Shown: one piece after another, positions 44,096 through 54,024 of the stretch
Numbering within the stretch: the first letter of the stretch is position 1
How the letters are laid out: each line of letters begins with the position of its first letter
NCBI GenBank assembly: GCA_018287875.1
Contig: JAGVVL010000009.1
Coordinates: 310,001-374,000, forward strand
Source of the DNA: Nigrospora sphaerica
Lineage: Eukaryota > Ascomycota > Sordariomycetes > Amphisphaeriales > Apiosporaceae
Direction: 5' to 3'
Length of the DNA stretch: 64,000 bases
The notes under the pieces: model-generated
The model's database searches: none
Told to the model about the DNA's origin: nothing
What the model saw: only the letters and a program-made list of their open reading frames with translations
Translations under genes and position numbers: made by a program

Positions 44096-44563
44096 TCAAA
44101 ACGCGTTCAATTTATTCACACTAATTAGATTGCGACTTTGCAGCGGTAGTAGTAGCGCGATGCCCTTCTGATCCCTCGCTTCCATCCTTGCCAAGTCTTT
44201 AAGACGAAAGATGGCGATTTGGGCAAAATCTGGTTCGATCGATTCGTCTGCTTCAATTTCGACGTTCGAAACGGCAGCGCGTTCCGTGTTCAACCATGTC
44301 TGGTACGCCACCACGTTGATGGACGTAGACCAGGCGGTAAACGAGACATTATAAGTTGGGAACAGACCTTCTGGGGTCTGAAACCGAAGCATACCCGAGT
44401 CCGGGTGCGTCTTATTGCTGCCTTCGGTAAAGTTCTGGGATTTGGCGAAGGCTCTGACCGTCACATCCTCGCATTTGCTCTCGACCCCCAGCGTCGTGTA
44501 AGGCCCTTTCCACTCGCATTGTGATGGGCAGTCGAAGGGCGCGCTGGATTCGATGCCATTCAA
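44096..44563 (-). pseudogene. DUF3176-like membrane protein, extracellular fragment
   Basis: The minus-strand frame reads APFDCPSQCEWKGPYTTLGV, then ESKCEDVTVR and YNVSFTAWSTSINVVAYQTW. The Cys/Trp pattern before a Ser/Leu-Gly-Val-x-Ser-x-Cys block is typical of the extracellular region of fungal DUF3176 proteins. N-terminal membrane helices and the C-terminal helix are missing. The upstream end fuses to transposon P2 at about 44550, so the gene was broken by the transposon or by a rearrangement. Confidence 0.5.
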
Positions 44564-46177
44564 GTCGCGGTAGATGGCTCCTTACATCGCAGCATCAAAA
44601 GTCGAGGCCAGTCGTTCAATGTAAGCCAGTTGAGTAGACACTATTTAACGTGTCGTTTCGAGAGCAAACCTATTAAAAAAAGCGGTCAGAAGCACCGTCA
44701 AGCCCTCAGTGAGGAGCAGGAGTTCTGGCTGGTCCAGTGGGTGTTGCTCCAGGCCAGACTTGGCTGGGCTCCTCAGCATAACCGCTTTCGTTTATACGCT
44801 CAATCAATCATCAGCCAGTCTGGCAACAGCCACTTCATCGGAAAGCTCTGGCACGTACGTTTCTTTAAGCGCTGGCCGCAGCTGAAGACCACGATGTCCA
44901 CTGGGATCGATTTCCATCGCATTAACGGAGCCTCTCGTGACAACATTGAGGAGTTCTTCTCAAGGTTGACCGAGGACCGCCTCGCCAGTATACCACCAGA
45001 GCACACCTGGAACTTCGATGAGATTGGGGCTCAGATTGGCCTTGGAGACTGTCCCTTCGTCATTGGGCCGGCTTCTCTTAACGAGGTCTTTACTATGGAT
45101 ACAGCCAGAGGCGAGTGGTCGACCTCTTTAGAGGCTATCTCTGCTGATGGCAAAGCGCTGCCGCCGCTGGTGATCTTTAAGGGCAAGGCGGTCCAACAGC
45201 AGTGGTTCTCAACACAGTCAGACGAAGAGTACTTCGCAGACTGGCGCTTCGAAGCCTCGGAGGCTGGCTGGACCAGCAAATCGATTAGACTGCGCTGGCT
45301 ACAGCAGTTATTCCTACCCCGGACTGCTCCAGAAGACCCTGAACAGTGGCGACACCTCATCCTCGATGGCCACGCAAGCCACTGCAGCGAAGAGTTTATG
45401 TTGACCTGCTTCGAATCGAAAGTCTGGTTGAACTTCCTTCCGGCGCACACCTCACAGGTTCTCCAGCCTCTGGACCTTGGTCCCTTCAGTATATTGAAGC
45501 GCGCGTACCGGAAGTTCCTTCGTCAAGCCTGCGTATCCAGCTTGACGATGACTCCGAAGAAGCCAGAGTTCCTAGAGGCCTGGAACAAGGCTCGGAAGGT
45601 TGCTATGACTCCAGTCCATATAGCCACAGGCTGGAAAGCAAAAGGAATCTATCCAAGGGACGCTTCTAAGCCTCTTAACAGCCGACTAGCGAGACAGAGA
45701 GAGCGAGACAGGCCAGAGGGGGCAACTTGGAGCGTTCCACAGCCAACAGAGGACCCTCTGCTGTCTCAGATATCTGCTCTAGACGTCAGAACACCAAGGT
45801 CTTCAAGGCAGGTCCAGGATATCCATCGAGAACTGCGTAGCGTCGATACAGTTTATAACAACGCCACGCTGCGCCAAGTATTCCGGAAGACTGGCAAGGC
45901 CTTGGACCAAGCAGCCGCTCAGATCTCCAGCCTCAAGCACGAACGAGACCAATTTGCAGCAGCGCTGGAGCACCAAAAGCCTCAGAAGCGCCGTAAAGTC
46001 AATCAAACTACCCAGGAGAGGTTCGTGAGTATGTTGGAGGTCCGTAATGCGAAAGCAGAGATGGCGACCTCTAGCGGTAAAGGGGCTACGGTCACTGCGC
46101 GTTCTCCATCGATTGCGACAGACAGTTGTATAGAAGAAAGCGAGTCAGAGGTAGAGGAGGTAATCGTCATTTCTTGA
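44546..46177 (+). pseudogene. P2 transposase (DD35D), N-terminus missing
   Basis: The frame starts within DAIQVAVDGSLHRSIKSRGQ, then SFNVSQLSRHYLTCRF (helix-turn-helix). It keeps the whole catalytic core: Asp in NFDEIG (45017), Asp in LDGHASH (45365) and Asp in QPLDLGPF (45473), the last two 35 residues apart. A basic stretch (QKPQKRRKVNQ) and an acidic end EEVIVIS follow. The protein is clearly related to P1 but a different family member. All catalytic residues are intact and no internal stop is seen, yet there is no natural start codon within homologous sequence and no 5' end. It could only act in trans if a fused transcript were translated. Confidence 0.8.
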
Positions 46178-46301
46178 ACTAATCGGTTTGTCTGTACCTA
46201 CTCTGGTTGTTGAGATAATTGGTTTATTTTATTTTTTGCTCACATCATGAGGTCTCTGAAACTGGTGGCGGTTTGATAGGTCGGTCCCGTGGTGGGTACA
46301 C
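44546..46301 (+). mobile_element. Pogo-type transposon P2, lacking its 5' inverted repeat
   Basis: The transposase frame is open to 46177. The 3' end region 46240-46301 contains CATGAGGTCTCTGAAACTGG, resembling the inner part of the P1 inverted repeat (GAGGCATCGTTGAAACTAG). No matching inverted repeat is found before 44546, where homology stops inside the first helix-turn-helix and DUF3176-like sequence begins. The element is therefore 5'-deleted. Its right end abuts DUF6604-like sequence at about 46302. Confidence 0.75.
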
Positions 46302-46862
46302 TACCTTAAGCGCGCGCACGTTGTTCATGTCATTGACGACGGCCGTCAAGGCGAACAGCGCCTCCTCAAGCGTTGGCTCCACGTCGGCCTCGTAGATTGC
46401 GTTGTCGACGGCAGCTGGTCGCTCGGCAGTGGGCGTATTCGTAAATGCCGCGGACGGCTCGTGGACAGCGGAGTTGTCGGCGACCTGGTCGAGGTCGTCG
46501 TCATCGCGCGGCAGCATCAAGGGTCGGACCACGTCGCGGACTGCCTCTTGGACGCCTACAAAGTGGCGATGGCCGCCGTCTTTCTTCTCGATGGCCGTCT
46601 CGCCATGTTCGGCGAGCTGGCCAACAAAGGCTACGCGGGCGGCGATGATGCGGTCAATGGTCTTTTGGAGGTTGTGCGGCACCTTGACGGCCTTGCTGGC
46701 AACGAAATTTGCCAGCGGGACAAAGTTGGCTACCTTGATGCGGTACCGGGACCCGGCACAGTTGGAGGACGGGCCCTCGGGCGCTGCGGCCGCCTTCTTT
46801 GCGGCCGCCACAACGCCGACGCGGCCGTCGAGCGCCGCGGGGCCCGGTTCGTCGGCCTCGGC
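46302..46862 (-). pseudogene. DUF6604-like protein fragment, second copy
   Basis: The minus-strand frame reads YRIKVANFVPLANFVASKAV, TIDRIIAARVAFVGQLAEHG, RHFVGVQEAVRDVVRPLMLP and ALFALTAVVNDMNNVRA. It aligns closely with 19700-20110 in the same orientation, at about 90% or better by eye. It has no frameshift where the first copy has one. It is cut on its C-terminal side by transposon P2 and on its N-terminal side by the transcription-factor gene that starts at 46865 on the other strand. Confidence 0.7.
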
Positions 46863-46864
46863 CA

Positions 46865-49117
46865 TGACGGTGCAGGACCGTATCAAGCATCTCGAAGACC
46901 TGCTCGTCCATCTGATGCGTTCCCAGCAGGCCGCCTCGCCCGGTCGTGCTGGTGCCTCGAGCATGCCTCGTACCCCCGAGGCCTTCCTTCCCGACGGTGT
47001 CACCAACAACGCCTCGTCGGCCCCGGTGCCGCCAGCGCCCGACGCCTTGTCCTCGCCGACCTCGTCCGACTGCGGCAGCATCCACTTGACCAAGTCGGGC
47101 GCCAGCTACTTTAACAGCGCTCACTGGGCCGCCGTGCTTGACGGCATCGCCGAGCTCAAGGGCCACTTCGAGGACGAGGGCGAGGACCACCGACAGGCCG
47201 AGTATGCGCACTTGGAGGAGACGCCGGCACCGGGCCCGAGCGGCCCGCAGCTGCTCTACGGCTGTTCGCCCACCGTCACGAGGGAGGAGATCCTGGCATC
47301 CATCCCCCCACGGCCCGTCGTCGACCAGCTGGTCTCGTGCTACTTCAATTCCTTTGAGTTGTCGCCAGGTCCGTGCCCCCTCTCCCCCGTTGATGTGTTG
47401 GGAGGCTGACGCTGTCACAGCCATCCTCCACAGTGTTCAGTTTCTGCAGGAGGTAACGCACCCCGTCGTCGTCGCTCCCGTTACCAGCTACTGACACTGC
47501 CCCAGTACGATGAGTTCTGGAAGAATCCATCGGGCACTCCCATCGTCTGGGTCGGCCTTCTATTCACCCTCATGTGCCTTGCCAACTTGTTTCAACGGTA
47601 CAGGCTGAACCTGGGGGCGCCCACCCCCGCCATGCTCTCGACCGAGCGGCACCTCCAGAGCACCGCCGAGACGTTTCAACAACGGACGGCCCAATGTCTC
47701 ATCCTGGGCGACTACGTCAAGGGCGGGCCCAACGTGCTGGAAACGCTGATGCTGTACCTGACCATCAAGCTGTTCCGCAGCAGCGACATCGAGATGGGCG
47801 TGTGGGTTCTCCTGGGCACCATCACGCAGCTGGCCATGCACATGGGCTACCACCGCGACCCCAAGCACTTTGGGGGCGTCACGCCCTTTGCGAGCGAGAT
47901 GCAGCGGCGCGTGTGGATCACCATCGTCGAGCTCGACCTCAGCATCTCGTCGCAGATGGGCCTCCCGCGCCTCACCAAGCCGTGGCAGGCCGACACCGCC
48001 TCGCCCTCCAACCTGCAGGACCGCGACTTCGACAAGAACACGGTCGAGCTGCCGCCGTCGCGGCCCGAGACGGACCTGACGCCCATCCTGTACCGCCTTG
48101 TTAAGGCCCGCATAGTGGCCGCCATCGGCGCCATCTGGGACTTTGCCACCGACATCCGGCCCTACCGGTACGCCGACGTCGTGGCCCTCGAGAAGAAGCT
48201 CCAGGAAGCGCACGCCTCCACCCCGCCGTGCCTCAAGTGGTGCTCCACGGCCCTGTGCATCGCCGACGCGCCCCAGGAGGTCATGCAGAAGGTCTCGCTC
48301 GAGATCATCATCAACCGCGCCCGCATCGTGCTGTACCAGCGGTACCTGCGGCCGTCGGGCGACCCGCAGCACGCCGACGCGCGACAGAAGTGCCTCGACG
48401 CCGCCCTTAACCTCTTCGAGTTCCAGCACATCCTGCAGGAGAAGACGGAGCCGTTCGGGCAGCTCTACCACGAGCGCTGGCGCATCTCGTCGCTGATCAG
48501 GCGCGACTTCCTCCTTGCCACAATCATCTTGTGCTCCTACCTGCAGCAGGCCTGCGAGAACGGCGACCCGGACCGGCCGGCCGGCGACGAGGCTGTTGTC
48601 GCCAAGATCCGCGTCTCCCTGCGCAAGTCGCACGACATCTGGGCCCGCTCGAGCGGCTCGTCGTGCAAGGCCCAAAAGGCCGCCAAGGCCCTCAGCGTCG
48701 TCCTCGGCATCGAGAGCCCGCCCACGCCCATGCCCGAGGCCAACACGCCGTGCTTGGCCACCTCGCCGCCGTCTCACGGCGGCCCCACATATGACTTGTC
48801 GGGTACTGTGACAACCCCCCCCCCGGTGTGGGCTCTCCCATGGCTCCTGGCTCGACACTAATGCGTGCTTGCTTCAACCCCATAGGCATTCCGCTGCCCT
48901 TTGGCAACCAGGCCCCGGCCTATGACGTCGCCGCCTGGGGAGGATGGCCGGGCCAGGCCGGCTTCGAGCCCATGCTTTCCTTCTCTCCTCAGGTCATGGA
49001 TAGTATGTGAGCCCCCGTGCCCCCTCCCGGCGTGGTCCTGTGTGACTTGGTGCGACTAATCTTATTTTTGCAGACATGGACGCCATGAACCCGACCCAAT
49101 GGCCTTGGGGCAACTAG
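46865..49117 (+). CDS. Fungal-specific (MHR) transcription factor without a visible zinc cluster
   Basis: Exons 46865-47368, 47421-47452 and 47506 onward have GT-AG introns in phase. The protein starts MTVQDRIKHLEDLLVHLMRS, the coiled linker that usually follows a Zn2Cys6 cluster, but the cluster itself is not found upstream. The MHR is clear: FWKNPSGTPIVWVGLLFTLM, HMGYHRDPKHFGG, FASEMQRRVWITIVELDLSI and SSQMGLPRL. At about 48814-48823 a run of ten C's puts the frame out; with eleven C's an intron to 48886 would join on to the exon IPLPFGNQAPAYDVAAWGGW. An intron 49003-49073 and the last codons NPTQWPWGN then follow to the TAG at 49117. It is a nuclear regulator whose DNA-binding part is lost or displaced. 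Confidence 0.72.
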
Positions 49118-49212
49118 AGCGGGATTACGATAACCTTGTGCTTGCCCCTCAGGTGTAAAAGTGGCTTTTTAAAGGACCAAGCGACTATTAATGATAGTAT
49201 CCATGATAATTT

Positions 49213-50643
49213 TTATTATTATTATTCTTACACCTAGCGACCTATTTAGGCCATGAGGACCCCCTGCGCATCTTAGCCTAGGAAAACCGTTCCGGGCTGA
49301 CGTCCGGCCGGGTGAAAAACCTAGGTTCCGCTGCGTCGTACCGCTTCTATCTACTCTTTGACCTGCCATACCGAGATCGGGCTCAGCGCGCCCGCTTCCT
49401 AGCTGATAAGTTGATTCGCCAGCTGGAACATGTCCAGCCTTCCGGAGCGGAGTAGCCATCTTGCGATAATTCCTGCTTTTCCTGGGGTGTCGAGCATCCT
49501 GTCCGTGTCTATCAGTCCTCCTAGAGCTTGGACGAGATGCTCTCGTCTTTCTCTTTCCCGTGGGCAGAAAACGAGGATATGCCGGACGGTTTCCCTGCCC
49601 TGACCGCAGACACACCAGGGGCTGTCGAAGCCTGGAACCCTGCGCTTAAAAAGGAAGTCTCGCAGCCCAATCTTGCCGGTCCTCGCTTGGACGAGGATCG
49701 AGCTCTCTGCCTTGTGAAGTCCTTTATGGAGCTTAAGGACGTGCTTGTCTGGCGGCATCTTGGTTGCTGCCGGGGCTCGCGCTGTTCGGTTTTTCTGCGT
49801 TTGTTGCCATCTTTGGAGCCAGTCTCTCTCCTCAGCCTTATGTGCCGAGTCTCCAGCTAGCCATTCGTCTAGCCACCTCTTACGATTGGGAGCGTCGGGG
49901 CCTTTCGGTCTGCGCCGGCGAGTCGGTCTTGTTAGAATCCATTTGGCTGCGTTGTCGCATCTCGCTTGGATAAGCGAGGCGATGCGTGGCTGTTGGAGCC
50001 TCTCTTCCGAAGCCGCCACTCTTTTGTTAAGCCATATGTCTAAGGGCGATACGTAGGCTTCTGTTTCTAGTGTCGTGGCTGCTGTCGCCTTGAGGGCCCC
50101 CGTGACCTTACGGAGGCACTCGGTCTGAATGTCACCTAGTGTCTTAGCCCTGCTTTTCGGAATGTGATGGTGCCATTCTGAGGCTCCGTAGCCTATAGCA
50201 GACCGTACGACGGCTGTGTAGACTTGGCGGGCTCGCTGGAGGGACGCGCCCCATGTCGAGCCGGCTATCCGGTCTAGGGCATAGACCTGCGTCGCCATCT
50301 TCTTCGATATCGACTGAATATGGACGTCCCAGCGGAGACGTCTATCCACCTGGATACCAAGGACACGGCAGGAGTCTTCTGGTTCGATTTCGTGACCTTC
50401 TAAGGTTATCTTCGTGTCCGGACCTTTCCGTCTTCGAGAGAAGTGGACTAGGTGATATTTCTGGACTGCAAAGGTCATGCCGTGGCTGACTGCCCATTCT
50501 TTGCAGACCCTGTGAGCGGCTTCTAGCCGCTCGCAGGTCTGCTCTGGGTTTAAGCCGAAGCCCACGAGGTTCGTGTCGTCTGCGAAGGCTATAGTAGCTA
50601 TCCCTGGTATGGCGCAGAGAGCCTTATAGAGACCGGCTGTATA
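49213..50643 (-). mobile_element. LINE L5, 3' half (interrupted by L4)
   Basis: 3' end with an (AAT)n tail at 49213-49230 and the conserved CTAGCGACCT block. Coding continues from 49399 to 50643, where L4 begins. The remaining part is 55488-56118. The two pieces read through as one truncated LINE if L4 and one copy of the 13-bp repeat are removed. Confidence 0.92.
49399..50643 (-). pseudogene. LINE L5 ORF2, C-terminal part
   Basis: From AGLYKALCAIPGIATIAFAD (catalytic FADD) through the RT thumb to the zinc motif PWCVCGQGRETVRHILVFCP and the stop at 49399. The frame is open over the whole length. It joins to the RT finger/palm part at 55488-56118. The copy was inactive by 5' truncation even before L4 split it. 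Confidence 0.85.
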
Positions 50644-50835
50644 TTATTATTATTATTATTATTCTTACACCTAGCGACCTATTTAGGCCATGAGGACCCC
50701 CTGCGCATCTTAGCCTAGGAAAACCGTTCCGGGCTGACGTCCGGCCGGGTGAAAAACCTAGGTTCCGCTGCGTCGTACCGCTTCTATCTACTCTTTGACC
50801 TGCCATACCGAGATCGGGCTCAGCGCGCCCGCTTC

Positions 50836-53800
50836 CTAGCTGATGAGTTGATTCGCCAGCTGGAACATGTCCAGCCTGCCCGAGCGGAGTAGCCATCTTG
50901 CGATAATTCCTGCTTTTCCGGGGGTGTCGAGCATCCTGTCCGTGTCTATCGGCTCTCCTAGAGCTTGGACGAGATGCTCTCGTCTTTCTCTTTCCCGTGG
51001 GCAGAAAACGAGGATATGCCGGACGGTCTCCCTACCCTGACCGCAGTCACACCATGGGCTGTCGAAGCCTGGAACCCTGCGCTTAAAAAGGAAGTCTCGC
51101 AGCCCAATCTTGCCGGTCCTCGCTTGGACGAGGATCGAGCTCTCTGCCTTGTGAAGTCCTTTATGGAGCTTAAGGACGTGCTTGTCTGGCGGCATCTTGG
51201 TTGCTGCCGGGGCTCGCGCTGTTCGGTTTTTCTGCGTTTGTTGCCATCTTTGGAGCCAGTCTCTCTCCTCAGCCTTATATGCTGAGTCTCCAGCTAGCCA
51301 TTCGTTTAGCCACCTCTTGCGATCGGGAGTGTCGGGGCCGTTCGGTCTGCGCCGGCGATTCGGTCTCGTTAGAATCCATCTGGCTGCGTTATCGCATCTT
51401 GCTTGGATAAGCGTGGCGATGCGTGGCTGTTGGAGCCTCTCTTCCGAAGCCGCCACTCTTTTGTTAAGCCATACGTCTAAGGGCGATACGTAGGCTTCTG
51501 TTTCTAATGTCGTGGCTGCTGTCGCCTTGAAGGCCCCCGTGACCTTACGGAGGCACTCGGTTTGAATGTCACCTAGTGTCTTAGCCCTGCTTTTCGGAAT
51601 GTGATGGTGCCACTCTGAGGCTCCGTAGCCTATAGCAGACCGTACGACGGCTGTGTAGACTTGGCGGGCTCGCTGGAGGGACGCGCCCCATGTTGAGCCG
51701 GCTATCCGGTCTAGGGCGTAGACCTGCGTCGCCATCTTCTTCGATATCGACTGGATATGGGCGTCCCAGCGGAGACGCCTATCTACCTGGACGCCAAGGA
51801 CGCGGCAGGAGTCTTCTGGTTCGATTTCGTGGCCTTCTAGGGCTATCTTCGTGTCCGGACCTTTTCGTTTTCGGGAGAAGTGGACTAGGTGGTATTTCCT
51901 GACTGCGAAGGTCATGCCGTGGCTGACTGCCCATTCTTTGCAGACCCTATGAGCGGCTTCTAGCCGCTCGCAGGTCTGCTCTGGGTTTAAGCCGAAGCCC
52001 ACGAGGTTCGTGTCGTCTGCGAAGGCTATAGTGGCTATCCCTGAGACAGCGCGGAGAGCCTTATAGAGACCGGCTGTATAAAGGCAGAAGAGGATAGGCG
52101 ATAGGGGTGAGCCCTGCGGGACGCCTGCTGGGACTAGGATCTCATCCGATTCCTGGCTGTCGAAAAACAGCGTGGTAGATCGGTTAAACAGGAAGCTTCG
52201 GATCCAGTTGATGGTCCATATAGGGACCCGTAACGCGCGTAAGTTGGCAAGGAGCCTTCTATGGTCAACGGAGTCGAAAGCGCCTGAGATATCCAGCGAT
52301 AGAAGGGTTGCTGCACCTCCATGCTTCCAGGCTGTTCGGACTAGGTCTGTTAGCAGCCGTAAGGCCGTTTCTGTGGAGCGGCCTTTTCGGTTCCCCATCT
52401 GTTCGTCCGGGAGCAGCCCGTTTTCTTCCGCAAAGCTGGCTAGCCGTTGCGCTAGCAGGCTCTCGATCACCTTCCCCATGGTGTTAAGCAGCGCGATAGG
52501 TCTCCATCCGCCGGCTTGGTGGTACTCGTTTGGCTGCTTTCCTGGTTTCCGGAGGATAACGGTCACTGCTTTACGGAACGCTGTTGGATAGTATCCCATA
52601 CGCCAGCATGCTTCCGCTAGGGAGGCTAAGGCCTGGAAGAGGGGCTTTCCTAAGCGCTTAAGGAATCCGTTCGGAAGCTGGTCTGGCCCAGGTGCTTTCC
52701 ACTGGCCTGCCTTACTTAAGACGTCTTGGACCTGCTCCGCTGTCACCTCGCCGTCGATGTCGAGAGGCGCTGCGAGCCGGTTTGTTATACGGAAGCCGGT
52801 ATGCATGGCCTTAGGGAGAGGGTAAAACCTCTCTCGGAAGGCCTCCGTTTTCTCCTTATGGGTTATTGCTTCGCCTCGTGGTGTGTGAAGCGTGGGGACG
52901 GCTGGAGGTAGCGGCGGTGCGGCTCCTTCGGTTCTGGCCCATCTCGCGATGTTCCAGATGCCAGCTGGCTGGCTAGAGGCCTCGTGAAGCATGTTTCTCC
53001 AGGTCGCTGTCTTTGCAGTGCGGATCGTTTTCTTTTTCGCAAGGGATGCTTGCCGAAGAGCTCGCCAGGCTGCGTCTGTCCTATCGGATAGCCATGTTCG
53101 CTGGGTCCGTCTCTCCTCCTCTATAGCTTCTTTTATTTCATGGTTCCACCATGCCTTGCCTCTCCCCTTTAAGTAGCGGAGGGGGGCAACTAGGTCGGCT
53201 ATCCGAGTTAGCTCCTTAGTTAACGTTTCGGTGTATCTGTCGATTTCCTCCGGTGTCTCGAGTAGCCCTGGCTGCGGAAGGTGTGTCGCCTCGGCCTTCG
53301 CTTGGTTATAGTCAGCTGTTTTCCAGCTACGCCGTGGCTTGTTCTGGGGGTCGTTTTGAGGTCCAGCCACGCGTATCACCTGCGGGAGGTGATCGGATCC
53401 AGCATATGGGGCATACCCGTCGTAGGCAGCTCGGAGATCGTCCGTGGCCCACGCTAGGTCGATCGTGGAGTCCATGCACCCTCTTCGAGTCCATGTCGGT
53501 GTTCCAGGGGGGGTGATGAGCTGGAGTCTCCAGGATTCTGCTAGCTGGAGCAGCTTATCGGCTGCCTTATGAGGTCGGACGTTGTATCCTCCCCAGACGG
53601 GGTGGTGGACGTTAAAGTCTCCTACGAGGACTGTTCGTCCTAGCTGGGGACCGGTAAGGAGGGCTTCGATAGCTGGCAGGTCTGATCTGCTAATCGATCC
53701 AGGAGGAGGCGAGTATACGCAGATGACTGTTATAGGACCATCTGGTAGCTGGATCGTGATATTGCACCTATCTGACTGCGCCTTATAAGTCCACTGCGCG

Positions 53801-54024
53801 GGGGGGTGCTTCTTATTAATGTAGATGCATGCCCTGCCTCCCTCGGCGGCATAGAGAAGGTAATACGGGGAGGATCTCGGGCAGTAGGTGGTCGGTATAT
53901 GTGGGTTTCTCCAGGGCTCTTGGATAGCTAGGATATCGTACTCTTCGGAGATGGCATCGACTGCCGGGATCTGTGCTTTCTTGCTTTTCTGCGTGTTCCA
54001 GTGTAGGATCCTTAGCGCTGTCAT
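50836..54024 (-). CDS. LINE L4 ORF2 (endonuclease and reverse transcriptase)
   Basis: 1062 residues. The AP-type endonuclease (about 1-220) shows Asn10 (HWNTQ), Glu36 (QEPW), Asp136/Asn138 (GDFNVHHPVW), Asp189 and Ser210-Asp211-His212 (SDH). The reverse transcriptase lies at about 480-740: WRPIALLNTMGKVIE, SLDISGAFDSVDH (Asp578), GVPQGSPLSPILF and FADD (668-671). The C-terminal metal motif is CDCGQGRETVRHILVFC. No RNase H signature (an acidic residue in a DGS-like block) is seen between the RT and the zinc motif, although Tad-type relatives often have one. Catalytic residues are complete, so the protein could nick DNA and copy LINE RNA. Translation probably couples to ORF1 through ATGA. Confidence 0.94.
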   Translation of the reverse strand: MTALRILHWNTQKSKKAQIPAVDAISEEYDILAIQEPWRNPHIPTTYCPRSSPYYLLYAAEGGRACIYINKKHPPAQWTYKAQSDRCNITIQLPDGPITVICVYSPPPGSISRSDLPAIEALLTGPQLGRTVLVGDFNVHHPVWGGYNVRPHKAADKLLQLAESWRLQLITPPGTPTWTRRGCMDSTIDLAWATDDLRAAYDGYAPYAGSDHLPQVIRVAGPQNDPQNKPRRSWKTADYNQAKAEATHLPQPGLLETPEEIDRYTETLTKELTRIADLVAPLRYLKGRGKAWWNHEIKEAIEEERRTQRTWLSDRTDAAWRALRQASLAKKKTIRTAKTATWRNMLHEASSQPAGIWNIARWARTEGAAPPLPPAVPTLHTPRGEAITHKEKTEAFRERFYPLPKAMHTGFRITNRLAAPLDIDGEVTAEQVQDVLSKAGQWKAPGPDQLPNGFLKRLGKPLFQALASLAEACWRMGYYPTAFRKAVTVILRKPGKQPNEYHQAGGWRPIALLNTMGKVIESLLAQRLASFAEENGLLPDEQMGNRKGRSTETALRLLTDLVRTAWKHGGAATLLSLDISGAFDSVDHRRLLANLRALRVPIWTINWIRSFLFNRSTTLFFDSQESDEILVPAGVPQGSPLSPILFCLYTAGLYKALRAVSGIATIAFADDTNLVGFGLNPEQTCERLEAAHRVCKEWAVSHGMTFAVRKYHLVHFSRKRKGPDTKIALEGHEIEPEDSCRVLGVQVDRRLRWDAHIQSISKKMATQVYALDRIAGSTWGASLQRARQVYTAVVRSAIGYGASEWHHHIPKSRAKTLGDIQTECLRKVTGAFKATAATTLETEAYVSPLDVWLNKRVAASEERLQQPRIATLIQARCDNAARWILTRPNRRRRPNGPDTPDRKRWLNEWLAGDSAYKAEERDWLQRWQQTQKNRTARAPAATKMPPDKHVLKLHKGLHKAESSILVQARTGKIGLRDFLFKRRVPGFDSPWCDCGQGRETVRHILVFCPRERERREHLVQALGEPIDTDRMLDTPGKAGIIARWLLRSGRLDMFQLANQLIS

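Noticed and set aside
47560..48858. Minus-strand open frame of 432 codons opposite the transcription factor
   Set aside because: Shadow of the GC-rich MHR coding sequence on the plus strand, which has clear family motifs.
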